Source: Chaetoderma sp. LZ-2023a
Taxonomy: Eukaryota > Mollusca > Caudofoveata > Chaetodermatida > Chaetodermatidae
Length of the DNA: 64,000 nucleotides
Direction of reading: 5' to 3'
Assembly: GCA_034401795.1 (NCBI GenBank)
Contig: CM067370.1
Location: forward strand, 104,040,028-104,104,027
The first letter of the stretch is position 1, and each line of letters starts with the position of its first letter. Shown one piece after another: positions 46,405 to 57,654 of this stretch. Below the pieces are notes generated by a model. It saw only the letters and a program-made list of their open reading frames with translations. It searched no databases and was not told the origin of the DNA. The position numbers were made by a program, and so were the translations under genes.

Positions 46405-46477
46405 CTGATGTTTGAAGAGCTGGTGTGGACGTCATTGCACGAGATACAGGCGTCATCATGTGACCAGACATTGACAT
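46405..46477 (-). CDS. NUP35: NUP35 exon: low-complexity linker
   Basis: The 73-nt exon (24 codons plus 1 nt) reads MSMSGHMMTPVSRAMTSTPA then LQTSG. The acceptor is TTTATGCTAG and the donor is GTATGTA. Phases fit the flanking exons, and the content matches the NUP35 linker with a VTSTPG-type block. Confidence 0.88.
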
Positions 46478-46649
46478 CTAGCATAAACACAATAAACAAT
46501 AATGTTATCACTTCTTAGATCCAAGTGTCACAATCTCAAAGGACCAATACAGAAAAGCGGGTACAGAGTTAGACAATAATATAAGAAGAAATCATTGCTA
46601 GTTTATCTTACGTGACAATTGTTCTCATTCTTTATCTCTAAATAGATTT

Positions 46650-46730
<81 letters not shown>
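46650..46730. repeat. (TAG)27 microsatellite
   Basis: An uninterrupted TAG trinucleotide tract of 81 bp in the 0.9-kb NUP35 intron between 46478 and 47411. Its perfection suggests recent expansion. Confidence 0.98.
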
Positions 46731-47411
46731 ACAGCAACTGAATACGTGAGAACATGCCATGCTGATTCAATGGACGAGTCCACTTTTGGCTATGCCCCGC
46801 CCATGTCTAGATTAGCTCTGCCCATGCTTTGTGGGTGTTGGGATCAATTTATATACTGTACTTTGATTCCTCAATTGGAACCCAAAATCTCAATTTCATG
46901 GTAACTATACAGCTAACTTGTTGAATAGTTGGAAACTAATTTGACTTGGTGCTGTACTAGCTATCTATCGCAGCAGCATCATGTTAAATTAGTACAACTG
47001 ACAGACTATTCCAAGTTCACAATGGAACCTCTGTTTCAGTTATGATTGTGATGCCAACCTATAATTATGCAATTGATTATGACATTAATCCTTGATTGAC
47101 AGATCGGATTCATCCATTTCACAACAGCCAATAGTCCTGAGGTGCATCTCCATACAGAGAGCAGTTGCTGTCTGTGAACTAATTCCTCTAACTATACCAT
47201 GAGAAATGTTTCATTTAAAATGTCAGAAAAACCTCTACTAGCTTCAGCTAAACAATAAAAGGAGACCCCAGAAACCAAGCTCAATTTGGAAACTTGTTTG
47301 TAGCATAAAATGAGAAAAATAGACTTGTTGAAAAATATATTATTTAGAAAATGATAGGTAATTCTATGGGCTAAGTCTTAGCATAGACCATACACAGGTC
47401 TAGTGACCTAC

Positions 47412-47550
47412 TGGTTTAAAGGCAGCAGCATTCCCAGCCAGAAATGGGCTGTTGGCACCAGAACCGGGTGTGCTACCCAAATCACTTGCAAGGCGCTTCA
47501 CAGGCGGTGCTCCTAATTTGTCCTTAGCACGAGGACTAGTCATGTCAGGT
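47412..47550 (-). CDS. NUP35: NUP35 exon: linker with KDKLGAPPVK
   Basis: The 139-nt exon starts with 1 nt completing Arg and reads PDMTSPRAKDKLGAPPVKRL, SDLGSTPGSG and ends AAAFKP. KDK.GAPPV and LGSTP are recognisable NUP35 blocks. The acceptor is TTTTGTTTTCAG and the donor is GTAGGT. Confidence 0.92.
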
Positions 47551-47948
47551 CTGAAAACAAAACACGGACAGTAAATTAAGTTTGCTAAGAATATATATTA
47601 ATTTATCAGCATATGGTTAAAGGACAATTCCTAGATGGGTAAAAATTTACTTTATTTGTAAGACTATTATATGACTACCGTAATTTCTCGACTAAAGGCC
47701 GCCCTCGAATATAGGACTACTGTATCTTGCAAAATTGACTCATGATTTGATGTTTTCTGATACCGGGTGCGGTTATTACAGATTCTCAGATACAAGATTT
47801 TATGGTTTGAGCTTCATGGAAAATGTAAACAATTCGTTGCTATGGGCACTTTTTCTTTACCATACATGTAGTAAGCTTGCCCCCACTTAAATTGTGGCCC
47901 ATCACAAATGCCCGGGTGTACGACATTATGAATTACAGTACTGGGTTT

Positions 47949-48140
47949 TAACCGTTTACTGGTAATCCATAAATTTTGTTCAATAAAATTTCAATTTTCC
48001 TCATTGAAAATGTCCATTTGCAGACCAAGAGATTATTTTTGAAAACATATCACTGGAATGACTGGCTCAATAACCTGATATTTTCCAGTGATAAATTTTC
48101 AAAAGTAGTATTCGTAATCTTTTGATCTGCAAATGGACTT
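47949..48140. mobile_element. TTAA-type foldback MITE
   Basis: Shares TCCATTTGCAGACCAAGAG and, inverted, GATCTGCAAATGGAC, with the CACTGGAATGACTGG centre. The outer ends are degraded. Confidence 0.65.
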
Positions 48141-48419
48141 TCTTAATTTTTTGATAATAACTACGTAATCAGATTTGGAAAACCAATGTAGTAGGTATTT
48201 TAGCCTGATGCTTGGTCGCAATGTGAGACCAAAAGTCTGAATGATCTGGCCTGGAATTTTCGTCCCTTTTATACCCTTCCTGGACGAGACTGTGGATTGA
48301 GTTGATCTTGACCATATATGGGCAGAGAAGAACCAGATTGGCGGTTTCCCCATTTGAAATTTTTGGAGGTTTGGCGGCATAGTCAACTATTTTTACCGGT
48401 TGACCTGTATTTTACTAAT

Positions 48420-48660
48420 TGGGGTCAAGTTTACTGGTTGTGACTTTTACTGGTTGTGCCATTTTTGGTGGTTGTGACCGTTTTTTGGCAGCTGTGATAT
48501 TTTTGCTGGTTGTAAGGTTTTGTTGCTGGTTCTGCCATTTTGGCAGTTGGGCAACTTTTTTGGTGGTTGTGGTCATTTTTAACGGTTGTGAATTTTTTAG
48601 CGGTTGTGTCCATTTTGGTGGTTGGGAATAACTTTTTGGTGCTTTAATTTTTTTACCGGT
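48420..48660. repeat. degenerate minisatellite (GGTTGTG core)
   Basis: About ten irregular repeats of TTTT-(A/G)(C/G)-GGTTGTG spaced 18-30 bp. The Lys/Gln/Pro/Thr-rich ORF on the minus strand follows from this periodicity and is not called as a gene. Confidence 0.6.
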
Positions 48661-49329
48661 TGAGGTTATTTTTGTGATAAATTTCTGAAGGTTTCTGTAG
48701 GTCAAGTTCGTGGGGGTATTGGTCCTTCAGTGGACAATTTTATGGCTGTTTCTGGGTAATGATCATGTGTAGTCATCACTGTTTTTGTTTCAGACTTCAT
48801 GGCGGTTCATCGGAACTCATTAGGGGCGAAGTTTTGTCAACTGGGAGTGGGCGTCTTTGTGCTCCACATTTTTCTGATATGGCATCTATTATTTGATATC
48901 TAAAATAGAAGTTATGTTGGTTGTCCTCAATTAGTCTTGGGAGTTCTGGGAGATCCTAAGATAAATATCAAGTTTTTACAGAATCGATATAGTTATGTAT
49001 TATTATGTATAATTTATTTTTCCAATGATGTATGAAAAATTGTAAATAAAATGAATGAAAAATAAAGAGGATGACACAAAACCTGGTGAGTATCTGTCTT
49101 TGTTGTTAATTCATAAAATTAGAGGGAGACAAAGCATTTGCGCTTGTGTCCATATGGGGATGCCGGTTTTTTGAAGACATCTTTAAGAGATACTAATGAT
49201 GACAATGGGTATGACATCATGGATTGTCATTAGCGGCGAAAATGGTGACGTCGCTATAAATTGTGTGGTTTGCCTTCTCCGATTTAAAAGATGAGCTGGG
49301 GGAACACCTATTTTAAAAAGTGTAACAAC

Positions 49330-50085
49330 AACATACTGGGTGTGTCCGCCTATGGTGGGCGTGGTTGTGAGTTCACCAGGACAGGTATTTTTTTTAAAGA
49401 AAACCATAAAGACGTACTGGCCAATTCTGGAAGCCAGTAACAAATGCAGGATAGCATTTCCAGAAACACCACTGTTTGGATACAGGACGAACAAAACAAT
49501 CAAGGACACGATTGTCACGGCCAAACTCTCAACAGAGCACACCCCTGTAATGCACAGAAACCCATTTATCGCATGCAAAACAAAAAACTGTACCACCTGC
49601 CACAGGATGGAGAAAAACAGATAAGCTCCCACACAGGCCTATCCTATAAGGCCAAAATCACAGGTAACTGCCAAACTAGAAACATCGTCTACCTCCTAAC
49701 TTGTAGCAAATGCAACAAACAATATGTGGGAGAATCCCTGCGCACCCTCAAGATCCGAATTCAAGAACACTTGAGATCTATATCAAATCTCCACAAAAGT
49801 GAGAGATACGACACCCCAGTTGCCAGGCATTTCAACAAACCTGGACACTCACGAACAGACATGCAGTTCAGAATCATACAGGTTCTCTCATCAGACCCCG
49901 ATGATGAAAACTCCACACCGTGGAGGAGACAAAAGGAATGCCATTGGCTGCACCAGCTCCACACGATGGAGCTTATAGGCATCAATCTAGCAGGGAACAC
50001 CCTTTACCTGGACCAACACGCCCACCATAGGCAGACACGTCCAGTACGTTGTTATTACTGCTTTATTCATTTTTTTAGCTAGTTA
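49330..50085 (+). pseudogene. Penelope-like element, C-terminal fragment with GIY-YIG endonuclease
   Basis: Two frames (49340-49624 and from about 49610 to 50082) carry the end of a Penelope-like RT (TIKTYWPILEA..., TIKDTIVTAKLS, CKTKNCTTCHR) and then the GIY-YIG nuclease domain: NIVYLLTCSKCNKQYVGE, TLKIRIQEHLRSI, ARHFN and a late WLHQLHTM segment. The Cys-x2-Cys between the two nuclease strands is a Penelope feature. The RT palm is missing, so this is a 5'-truncated copy with one frameshift near 49615. It lies antisense in the NUP35 intron 47551-50150. Confidence 0.82.
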
Positions 50086-50150
50086 GACCATCAAAAGGTT
50101 AATCTCACAGGAAGATACATGTCAGTGACTACAATACTAACATGACTAAC

Positions 50151-50260
50151 CTGGGAGTGATACCCGTTGGTCCAGTTAATGAAGGTGAGGTTAAAGATCC
50201 ACTGCCACGCCCATGAACAGTGGATCCACGTGGCGGGCTTGTCCACATCTTAGGACCAGG
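50151..50260 (-). CDS. NUP35: NUP35 exon: Gly/Pro/Ser-rich N-terminal linker
   Basis: The 110-nt exon (36 codons plus 2 nt) reads PGPKMWTSPPRGSTVHGRGS then LTSPSLTGPTGITP. The acceptor is TTGATTTTTAG and the donor is GTTAGT. Frame and phase are fixed by the exons on both sides; sequence conservation is weak here, as expected for the disordered part of NUP35. Confidence 0.85.
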
Positions 50261-50908
50261 CTAAAAATCAACAACATAGATGATAGTAACTAAACAACAT
50301 TTAGAAATAGTGAATACTCAAACAGACATCATCCCCTGGAGATAATATTCAGATTAAGATTAATTCATATGAATTATTTTAATGTTCAATGCAATCTGGA
50401 TACAGGTTCCTCTATGCAATCGCTGCTCAAGAACTTATAGGGACAGGTGTTTGATGATAGAGGCATAATAAATCATTGAGGTATCTGATCTGTCACTCAA
50501 GTACAGTATATGATGTCATTACATAATCAAACCATTGTCACTTGTCAGATGACATCACAATCAAATGACACAGGTTCATCATGAAAGTGGCAGTATGGAT
50601 GGTAAACATCTGAATTGTATGCCTTTCATTAATTTACAATCTAATTTATAATATATTCTGTTCGACTGGGAGGTGTTCCTTGACATTGATATTCTGGCAC
50701 TTCAGGGTTCCAAATTACTCAGATTTATACAATGTGGGTAATTTACTGAAATATTATAGCACCAATATAGATATGCCATTAAATGTCCTGAAACTAATTG
50801 ACTGGAAGAGCTCTATTAAGTACTATTAGTAGGGCTGGCTGAACAGATTCTTGTGCTGAAAATCTGGTAGCTACATCACAGAGGGTTTCTGGAATGTTCA
50901 TTTGCATC

Positions 50909-51255
50909 CAGTGTTTCTCATGGCATCTAAATTTTGGTGGCCCCAGTGACCCCACACCTAGGAATCTAGGGTTCCGACCTGAAATCTGGGGGTCCCAAAC
51001 TGAAATTTAGGATTCCCATGCAGTTTTTCTCATCCATGCTAAAATTAGAGTACCATGGGTGCACAGCTATGAATTATTGGGCCCCTATGCTAGATTTTGT
51101 GGTATGTTTGTGCACAAACCTATAAACCTTATTAACACTTAACAATCATGCAAGATTTTCAGGGGTCCCATGGGACTCACTACTACAATTTTTGGGGGTC
51201 CCCAGTTACATTTTGGGGGTCTATAACTTCAAAAGGACCCTTATGAGAAACCCGG
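50909..51255. mobile_element. short hAT-like element (347 bp) inserted in a foldback MITE
   Basis: The left end is CAGTGTTTCTCATGG and the right end is CCTTATGAGAAACCCGG. The perfect 8-bp TSD TTTGCATC is at 50901-50908 and 51256-51263. The flanks (AATGTTCATTTGCATC and CTCCAAGAGATTATTTTGG) look like the arm of a TTAA-type foldback MITE. Confidence 0.8.
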
Positions 51256-51506
51256 TTTGCATCTCCAAGAGATTATTTTGGAAAATGTCAGTGGAATGCC
51301 TGGTTCATTGAATACTTACTCAGAGCCAAAATCACAATTTTCTTGACCGAGCTTGACCATTACCCATTTACTGGTCAAGCCATTCAAAACTACCTCTTGA
51401 AGACTCCATTTGCAGCCCAAGTGAAGAGTATTTTTGAAAATTTATTAAAATATAAGTCTTCTTTTTGCCTGTAAACATGGCGAATCCATGTGGACATTCA
51501 AAATTG

Positions 51507-51727
51507 CTTTAAGCCTCGAATTTGTTCAAGAAAATATCAATTTTCGCATAGAAAATGTCTATTTGCAGACCAAGAGACTATTTTTGTAAATTTATTATTG
51601 GAATGACTGCTTCAGTTATCGAGCCAGTCATTTCAGTGGTAAATTATCAAAAATAGTTTTTCTTGGTCTGCAAATGGACATTTCTCAAGACGACTGCAAA
51701 AGCCATTTTTGGCCAAATGTTAAATAC
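51507..51727. mobile_element. TTAA-type foldback MITE
   Basis: CCTCGAATTTGTTCAAG on the left and a TGCAAATGGACATTTCTC region on the right surround the GGAATGACTGCTTC/GAGCCAGTCATTTCAGTGG centre. Confidence 0.65.
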
Positions 51728-51835
51728 TAGATCACCTGATCATATATTTTAGTCTCTCTGGGCAAGAATGAACAATGAGTACTTTCACACCCTGAAAGGT
51801 GTGCACTGGGGTCATGTAAACATCCACATACCAGG

Positions 51836-52135
51836 GTTCACACACTTTTCGTTCTGTACAGTTCCATGACTTTCCAGGATCTAAAAATATGAAATCAATT
51901 ACCTAAATGAGATCTGCGGATCCAATTCCAGAAAATTTTGAAATCTAGATTCGCTCAGATGACATCTCCTGCATTTTTTTATTTTTGGAAATTTAATTTT
52001 TATTGAATAATTTTTCACAGTAGTGTTTTCTGACTTTTCATGACCTTTCTATGACCTATATGACAAAGTAGTTTTTCCAGGTTAACATGGTTAATTTACA
52101 AATTCCATGATTTTCCATGACCCATACAAACACTG
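51836..52135. mobile_element. MITE-like element next to the NUP35 exon 52146-52270
   Basis: Left CAGGGTTCACACACTTTTCG and right CCATGACCCATACAAACACTG are loosely inverted. Subterminal TTCCATGACTTTCC and TTTCCATGACC also match. I see no convincing TSD. Its right edge is intron position +11 of the adjacent NUP35 5' splice site. Confidence 0.55.
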
Positions 52136-52145
52136 GTATACTTAC

Positions 52146-52270
52146 TGAGAGAGCATGGTGTGAATGTGAAGACTCTCCTAACAAATACCCAGGAAGATAC
52201 TGTGACTGACTATGTTGAGTGACAGGACTGGTCGGTGAACCTAACATCATCGGCTCTGTATTATGAGGTA
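52146..52270 (-). CDS. NUP35: NUP35 exon: N-terminal EPMMLGSPTSP block
   Basis: The 125-nt exon (2 nt then 41 codons) reads PHNTEPMMLGSPTSPVTQH, then SQYLPGYLLGE. EPMMLGSPTSP and the following .FLPG.L.G. are hallmark NUP35 N-terminal sequences. The acceptor is TCTCATTTCAG and the donor is GTAAGT. An ATG 20 codons upstream (52292) lies inside the intron in another context. The first coding exon (about 15 residues in the human protein) was not found between here and 64000. Confidence 0.94.
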
Positions 52271-52339
52271 CTGAAATGAGATCAATAGACATTCATAGTA
52301 CATGCACAGCTCAGAAGACACACCAGCAAAAGCATCCTT

Positions 52340-53035
52340 GGAATTCGCCCTACGAAAGTGGCTTTCATATACAACATTGACCAATCAAAATTCTGAATAG
52401 AAATTCTAGTCTACCTTGATAGAGCCACTCTAGACATATTTGGTTGAAATATGTCAACCAACTAAGGAGAAGCAGCGTTTTGACAATTTCTGGTAAATTT
52501 TTCATAAAATGTCAGATTTTCACGCAAAAAATTGATGAATCAAAATTCTGAATGGCTGCTCTAGAGCCTATGGCTTAAGAGTCCTTTCACCAAAAATTTG
52601 GTTGAAATCGCTTAGAATGGTAAGGAGAAGCATTTTGACAATTTCCGGTACATTTTTCATAAAATCTAAGATTTTCACCAAAAAAATTGATGAATCAAAA
52701 TTCCGAATGGCGGTTCTGGAGCCTACGACCAATGGGTCCGTTCAGCCAAATTTGGCTGAAATCAGTCAAAATGTTAAGGAGAAGAAGCAGTTTGACAATT
52801 TCCGGTAAATTTTTAATAAAATCTAAGATTTTGACCAAAAAAATTGAGGAATTTAAATATGAATGGAAGTTCTGGAGCTTAAGATCATAGGGTCCTTCCA
52901 CCCAAATCTGGTTGAAATCGGCCAAGTGTTTAATGAGGGGTAGTATCTTAAAGCAAAAGTTGACGGATGATGGACGGACAGACGACGGACAGTTGCCACG
53001 GCATAACCTCAACTGTGGGGAGGTGAGATAAAAAC
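52340..53035. mobile_element. tandem-core element, same family as 20264-21150
   Basis: About four units share CAAAATTCTGAATGG, GGTAAGGAGAAG and CATAAAATCTAAGATTTTCAC with 20264-21150, in the same orientation. It ends GCCACGGCATAACCTC..GGAGGTGAG, parallel to the other copy. Confidence 0.6.
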
Positions 53036-53599
53036 TAATCAATGAAAAATGAAATCCTAACACTGCATCTCGCCTTAAAGAAAGATAGATTTGTAAGTGC
53101 AGGTTCAATTCCATTCAACTCTTATGCCCGGACAAGAGAATTTTGGTGAATTGTAAGTTTTTCAAGGGAGATAACTCAGGAAAATATGGATGAATTTCTT
53201 CAAAATGGATCATAGCACTGCTTCTTCAAGTAATATATTCAGTGACAAATGAATTGAAATAGGTTCAAAATTCTTCAAGATCTAGCACAAACAAGACAAT
53301 TTTGATGAATTTTAAGTATTTCAGGGGAGATAACGACCACAGACCCCACCCCCCACACCCTAGGGTTGGTCTGTCATTTTATTAACCACATAAACATACT
53401 TATCATTCAATCACTACTTGCTAAATAAATCTACTTACATTGAGCGGTAGAAAAATGTCTAATCTTGCATTTAATGCCTTCTAATGCAAGAACCACAACT
53501 CTCTACTCTAGCCCAGGTTTCCGGATGGAGTACTCCCTTAATGCCAATCAAACAGAAACAGGAATCGTAGCTAAACTGTAGTTGTGTTTACATCTTGAA

Positions 53600-55200
53600 A
53601 TGATTGTCAGAGATGGATGGACCGACAGACTGACATACATACATTCTATACCGACACATGGCTGTACAGGCACACAGCTAGCACATGCACATCTTCAAGT
53701 GGTAATGAGAACCCTTACCATGTTTCAAAAGAATCACAGCTAAATTGTAGGAGTTGTGTTGACAAGAAATGATTGGTACTAAAGTGCATGTATCGGCTTA
53801 AAGGTATTTAAAGGGGGATAACTCTGTAATGAATGATTTTCTGGCGGCGAAAAAAGCACATGCACATCTTCAGATGCTAAACTGTAGGAGTTGTGCTGAC
53901 AAGAAATGATTGACAATGCAGTTTATGTATCAGCTTTAAGATATTTAAAGGGTGATAACTCTGTAATGAATAATTTTTTGGCTGCGAAAAAGCACATGCA
54001 CATCAGCACAGGACACTGATAATGGGGACGAAATTTTAAGTTAATCCATTGAGACCTCTAGGAGGAGTTGCGTTGTAAGAGATAATTAACAGAGATGGAG
54101 GAACTGACAGACAGACATACATACATTTTGAACAGACGGATGGCCGTACAGGTATACGGATAGCACATGCACACCTTTACGTAGTAATGATAACACTTAC
54201 CAAGTTTCAAAAGAATCGGAGCTAAACTGTAGGAGTTGTGTTGACAAGTATTGATTGGCAATACAGTTTATGTATTGACTTTAAGGTATTTAAAGGGGGA
54301 TAACTCTGTAATGAATAACTTTTGGCCACGAAAAAAGCACATGCACATCTGCACATGATACTGATAATGTGGACGAGATTTTAAGCTAATCCATTTAGAC
54401 CACTAGGGCATTGCGTTGACAAGAAATGATTAACCGAGATGGATGGACTGACAGACAGACATACATACATTTTGGACAGATGGATGGACGTACAAGTATA
54501 CGGATAGCACATGCACAACTTCACGCGGTAATGATAACACTGTTTCAAAAGAATCAGAGCTAAATTGTAAGAGGAGTTGCGTTGATAAGAAATGATTCGC
54601 AATGCAGTTTATGTACAGGCTTTAAGATATTTAAATGGGAATAACTCTGTAATGAAAAATTTTTTGGCTGCAAAAAAGCACGTGCACATCTGTACACCAT
54701 ACTGATAATGTGGACGAAATCTAAAGTTAATGCATTTAGACCTCTAGGAGTTGCGTTGACAAGAAATGATTGTCAGAGATGGATGGACTGACAGGCGGAC
54801 ATACATACATTTTGGACAGACGGATGGATGTACAGGTATTCGGATAGCACATGCACACCTTCACCTGGCAATGATAACAATTACCAAGTTTCAAAGAATC
54901 AGAGCCAAACTGTAGGAGTTGCGTTGAAAAGAAATGATTGGCAATGCAGTTTATGCATCGGCTTTAAGATATTTAAAGGGGGATAACTGTATTGAACAAT
55001 ATTTTGGCCGTGAAAAAAAGCACATGCACATCTGCACATGATAATGATAATGTGGACGAAATTTTAAGTTAATCCATTGAGACCTCTAGGAGTTGCATTG
55101 ACAAGACGGGAACAGACAGACAGACAGCAAGATGGACGGACATGCTGATCGCTATATCACATCCACCACCCGCATCCACCCCCGTCTTCCAGATGGGGGG
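53600..55200. repeat. tandem-core repeat, units of about 340 bp
   Basis: Repeated landmarks: GGGATAACTCTGTAATGAA (about 53816, 54298, 54650, 54970), ACATACATACATTTTG, and GGATAGCACATGCACA. It ends in a poly-G/CCACCC-rich stretch near 55200. Short ORFs such as 54058-54261 and 54381-54602 are repeat artefacts. Confidence 0.6.
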
Positions 55201-55231
55201 GGGGGGATAAAAATGGACAATCCACCTAACT

Positions 55232-55436
55232 CAATAATGATCAAGAAAATGTCTATATTTTCCTTTTGAATGTCCATTTGCCGGTCAAAACGCAATTTTT
55301 TGGAAAGTTTGCGAACTAGGTACGTATTCTACGTGGTAAATTTTCAAAAATTGTATTTTCGTCGCTTGCAAATGAATACTCCTCAAGACCTCTACAGAAG
55401 CCAGTTTTGGTCATCTTGACCAGTAAATGGTTAAAA
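55232..55436. mobile_element. TTAA-type foldback MITE
   Basis: TGTCCATTTGCCGGTC and, inverted, TCGCTTGCAAATGAATA, with TTTTGGTCATCTTGACCAG and AAATGGTTAAAAG at the right end. Confidence 0.6.
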
Positions 55437-55619
55437 GAAATTAAAAGAATGTCTGAAAAACTTAGCATAAGCGTGTATAAGTACATGTAGATCTGGTCCC
55501 CATAGCATCCTGTAATGACTCCAGGCACCGCATTGATCGTTGACCCACAAAACCGATAGTGTTCTTCGGAACAATAATGACAACCTCCCACCCAAGATTG
55601 GTAAAGATCCATTCAATAA

Positions 55620-56244
55620 GACTCAACTTATCATATCGACTTGGGTCACCGTGACATTGACCTTTGAGTGTTTGACTGCATAACATATAGGGTTTTTTGA
55701 TACATGTACGGTGCTTCGAAACACGAAGAACAATCTCCCACCCAAGACTGGCATGATTGGTAAAGATCCCTTCAATAAGAATTCAGTGATTATTCAGAAA
55801 CGCTATATGTCATTAATTGGGTCACTGTGACATCGACCTTTGAGCATTTGACCTCGAAATGGATACGGTGCTTCAGAACACCAAGGAGAACCTCCCACCA
55901 AAGATTATTAAAGATACCTTCAATAAGACTCGAGTTATCATCTGGAAACACAATTTATGTCATTAATTGGGTCACCGTGACCATTACCTTTGAGGGTTTG
56001 ACTACAATATCGATAGGGTTCTTTGGAACATCAAGCGGAATCTGCCAGCCAAGATTGCTAAAGATTCCTTTAATAAGACTCGAGTTATTATCTGGAAACA
56101 CAATATGTTCTTAATTGGGTCACCATGAACTTGACCTTTGAGAGTATGACCCCAAAATCGATAGGGTTCTTTGGAACACCAAGGACAACCTCCCACCTAA
56201 GATAAGATTGGCAACGATCTCTTTAATAAGACTAGAGTTATCAT
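55620..56244. repeat. tandem repeat, four to five units of ~150 bp
   Basis: Units share GGGTCACCGTGAC, ACCTTTGAG (about 55661, 55838, 55987, 56135), GATAGGGTTCTTTGGAACA and AATAAGACTCGAGTTATC. The last unit ends at the hAT-like fragment starting at 56245. Confidence 0.7.
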
Positions 56245-56650
56245 TAGGCTTGCACAAATTTTTGATTTAATCGTGAAGTTCGATTTATTTTTAAAATCGT
56301 GATTTTCCGATATAATTGAGGAAAAATCGGAAAATCATCAACAATTTTTAAGTTTGTTTAAAATCTGAAGTGTGTACTTTTCCATCGCATTTTAACAGTA
56401 CATGAGTACAATTATAATCAATTCATGCCTGTGTTCATTGTGTTTATATTCGGCCATGCCATGCAGATGTGGAATAATTACTAATCACAAAACAAAGCGC
56501 TACGATAAACAAGCTAACAATAGCGAGGTAACACCTTTGTCATTGAGAAAACCAGCTCCAGCTAGTTACTAATTGCCATGTAATTTTCTTTATAACTAAT
56601 ATATTTAGTTGCAGTGTTAGGCAATAATCAGCGAAAGTAATTCTTTTTAA

Positions 56651-57425
56651 CCCTTTAGATCCCGTAACGGCCGAGTACGGCTCGCTGGCTCAGGCCCATA
56701 ACAGCCGAGTACGGCCCAACCAAGAAAATTAACTTTTCTCACTCAGTGATAGCAGAAGTTCTCTCCCTTTAGCTGTCAAGCGCTAATGAATACACGCAAT
56801 GGTAGCGTTGTAAATGACGTCAGCGCTGACCTATATATAGCGTTTTCAGGTAAAAATGGCTAGCCGTCGTTGTAATCGTCGTGTTTCTGCGGAACAATCA
56901 CGGGATAATTTACGTGCGTTATAAGAAGATTTGATGAACAGTGATTCGGGAACCGACTCAGACAATAATCTTAGTGATAGTAGTAGTGAATCGGACGAGC
57001 AAGTGGCCGTGGCACCCAAGCGATCCCGGTTTTCGTGCACAGACGTTTCTCAAGAACGGACAGTAAATCAGCCTACGGATTCGCGTGGTAGGAGTGGACG
57101 TGGCCGAGGACGTGATCGGGGCCATGGACATGGCCGAGGACGTGGTCGGGGCTGTGGCCGTGGCCGTGAACCGGTAACTGACACTTTCAGTCGAAGCCAG
57201 CCCAAACTGGTTTCTGCATTGGTCTTGGAGAATGTCCATTTACAGGCCAAATGAAGACGATTTTTGATATTTTACCACTGGAATGACTCCAGTGGTAAAT
57301 TTTCAAAAATAGTCTTCACTTGGCCTGTAAATGGACATTGAATAACATTCAATTTTAACCTCAATTTCCCGAAAACAATCCGGGCCGCAGGGAACTGTCG
57401 TCAAAAAAATTTGGGATCGAAAGGG
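56651..57425. mobile_element. piggyBac-type deletion derivative, TTAA-flanked
   Basis: TTAA lies at 56647-56650 and 57426-57429. The left end is CCCTTTAGATCCCGTAACGG; the right end is the complement of CCCTTTCGATCCC. The uninterrupted relative at about 45625 shows TTTTAATTGTTTTAGCAATT, the empty site with a single TTAA, proving the boundaries. The left part keeps the start of a transposase-like gene (56856-57180). The middle is replaced by a foldback MITE arm pair (57176-57345). Confidence 0.85.
56856..57180 (+). pseudogene. N-terminal remnant of a piggyBac-like transposase
   Basis: From the ATG at 56856 the frame reads MASRRCNRRVSAEQSRDNL, a stop near 56923, then MNSDSGTDSDNNLSDSSSES, then an acidic-to-basic switch (VAPKRSRF) and a Gly/Arg repeat (GRGRGRD...). 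Acidic Ser-Asp-rich starts are typical of piggyBac transposases. A TATATATAG box and GTGACGTCAG-like patch lie 25-60 bp upstream and may be the element promoter. The catalytic part is absent. Confidence 0.6.
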
Positions 57426-57654
57426 TTAATTCTAGAGTTAGCAATTTCAATTAATAACAAGGTCAGACAGTGTAATAATCTTTCTTTTTTGATTTGGTTG
57501 TTATGTCTAATTAAAGAAAATAAAGCAACAACATTCCAGATTGTTGTATTTTGAACAACAAATGTGTACCCGTAACCATGAACAGGACATTTGTTGCATA
57601 GCTTAAGCACAAAGATGTGACCGATACATGGCTTGCCTCCATGGGGCTGGGAGG

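Larger units (their letters stand above)
56245..57560. mobile_element. hAT-like element, left part, carrying a piggyBac-type insertion
   Basis: It starts TAGGCTTGCACAAATTTTTG and follows the 45232-46326 copy (AACAATAGCGAGGTAACACC, GCCTAATTAAAG-type and ACATTCCAGATTGTTGTATT segments) until about 57560, where it stops. The sequence is interrupted at a TTAA by 56651-57425. Confidence 0.7.

Noticed and set aside
48415-48705. Lys/Gln/Pro-rich minus-strand ORF
   Set aside because: It follows a degenerate GGTTGTG minisatellite; no conserved domain.
49183-49632. A 149-codon minus-strand ORF with hydrophobic stretches
   Set aside because: It is the antisense shadow of the Penelope-like coding region.
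51836-52135. A confident hAT call for the small element beside exon 52146-52270
   Set aside because: The ends are only loosely inverted and the flanking 8-mers (CCACATAC and GTATACTT) do not match, so it is kept as MITE-like.
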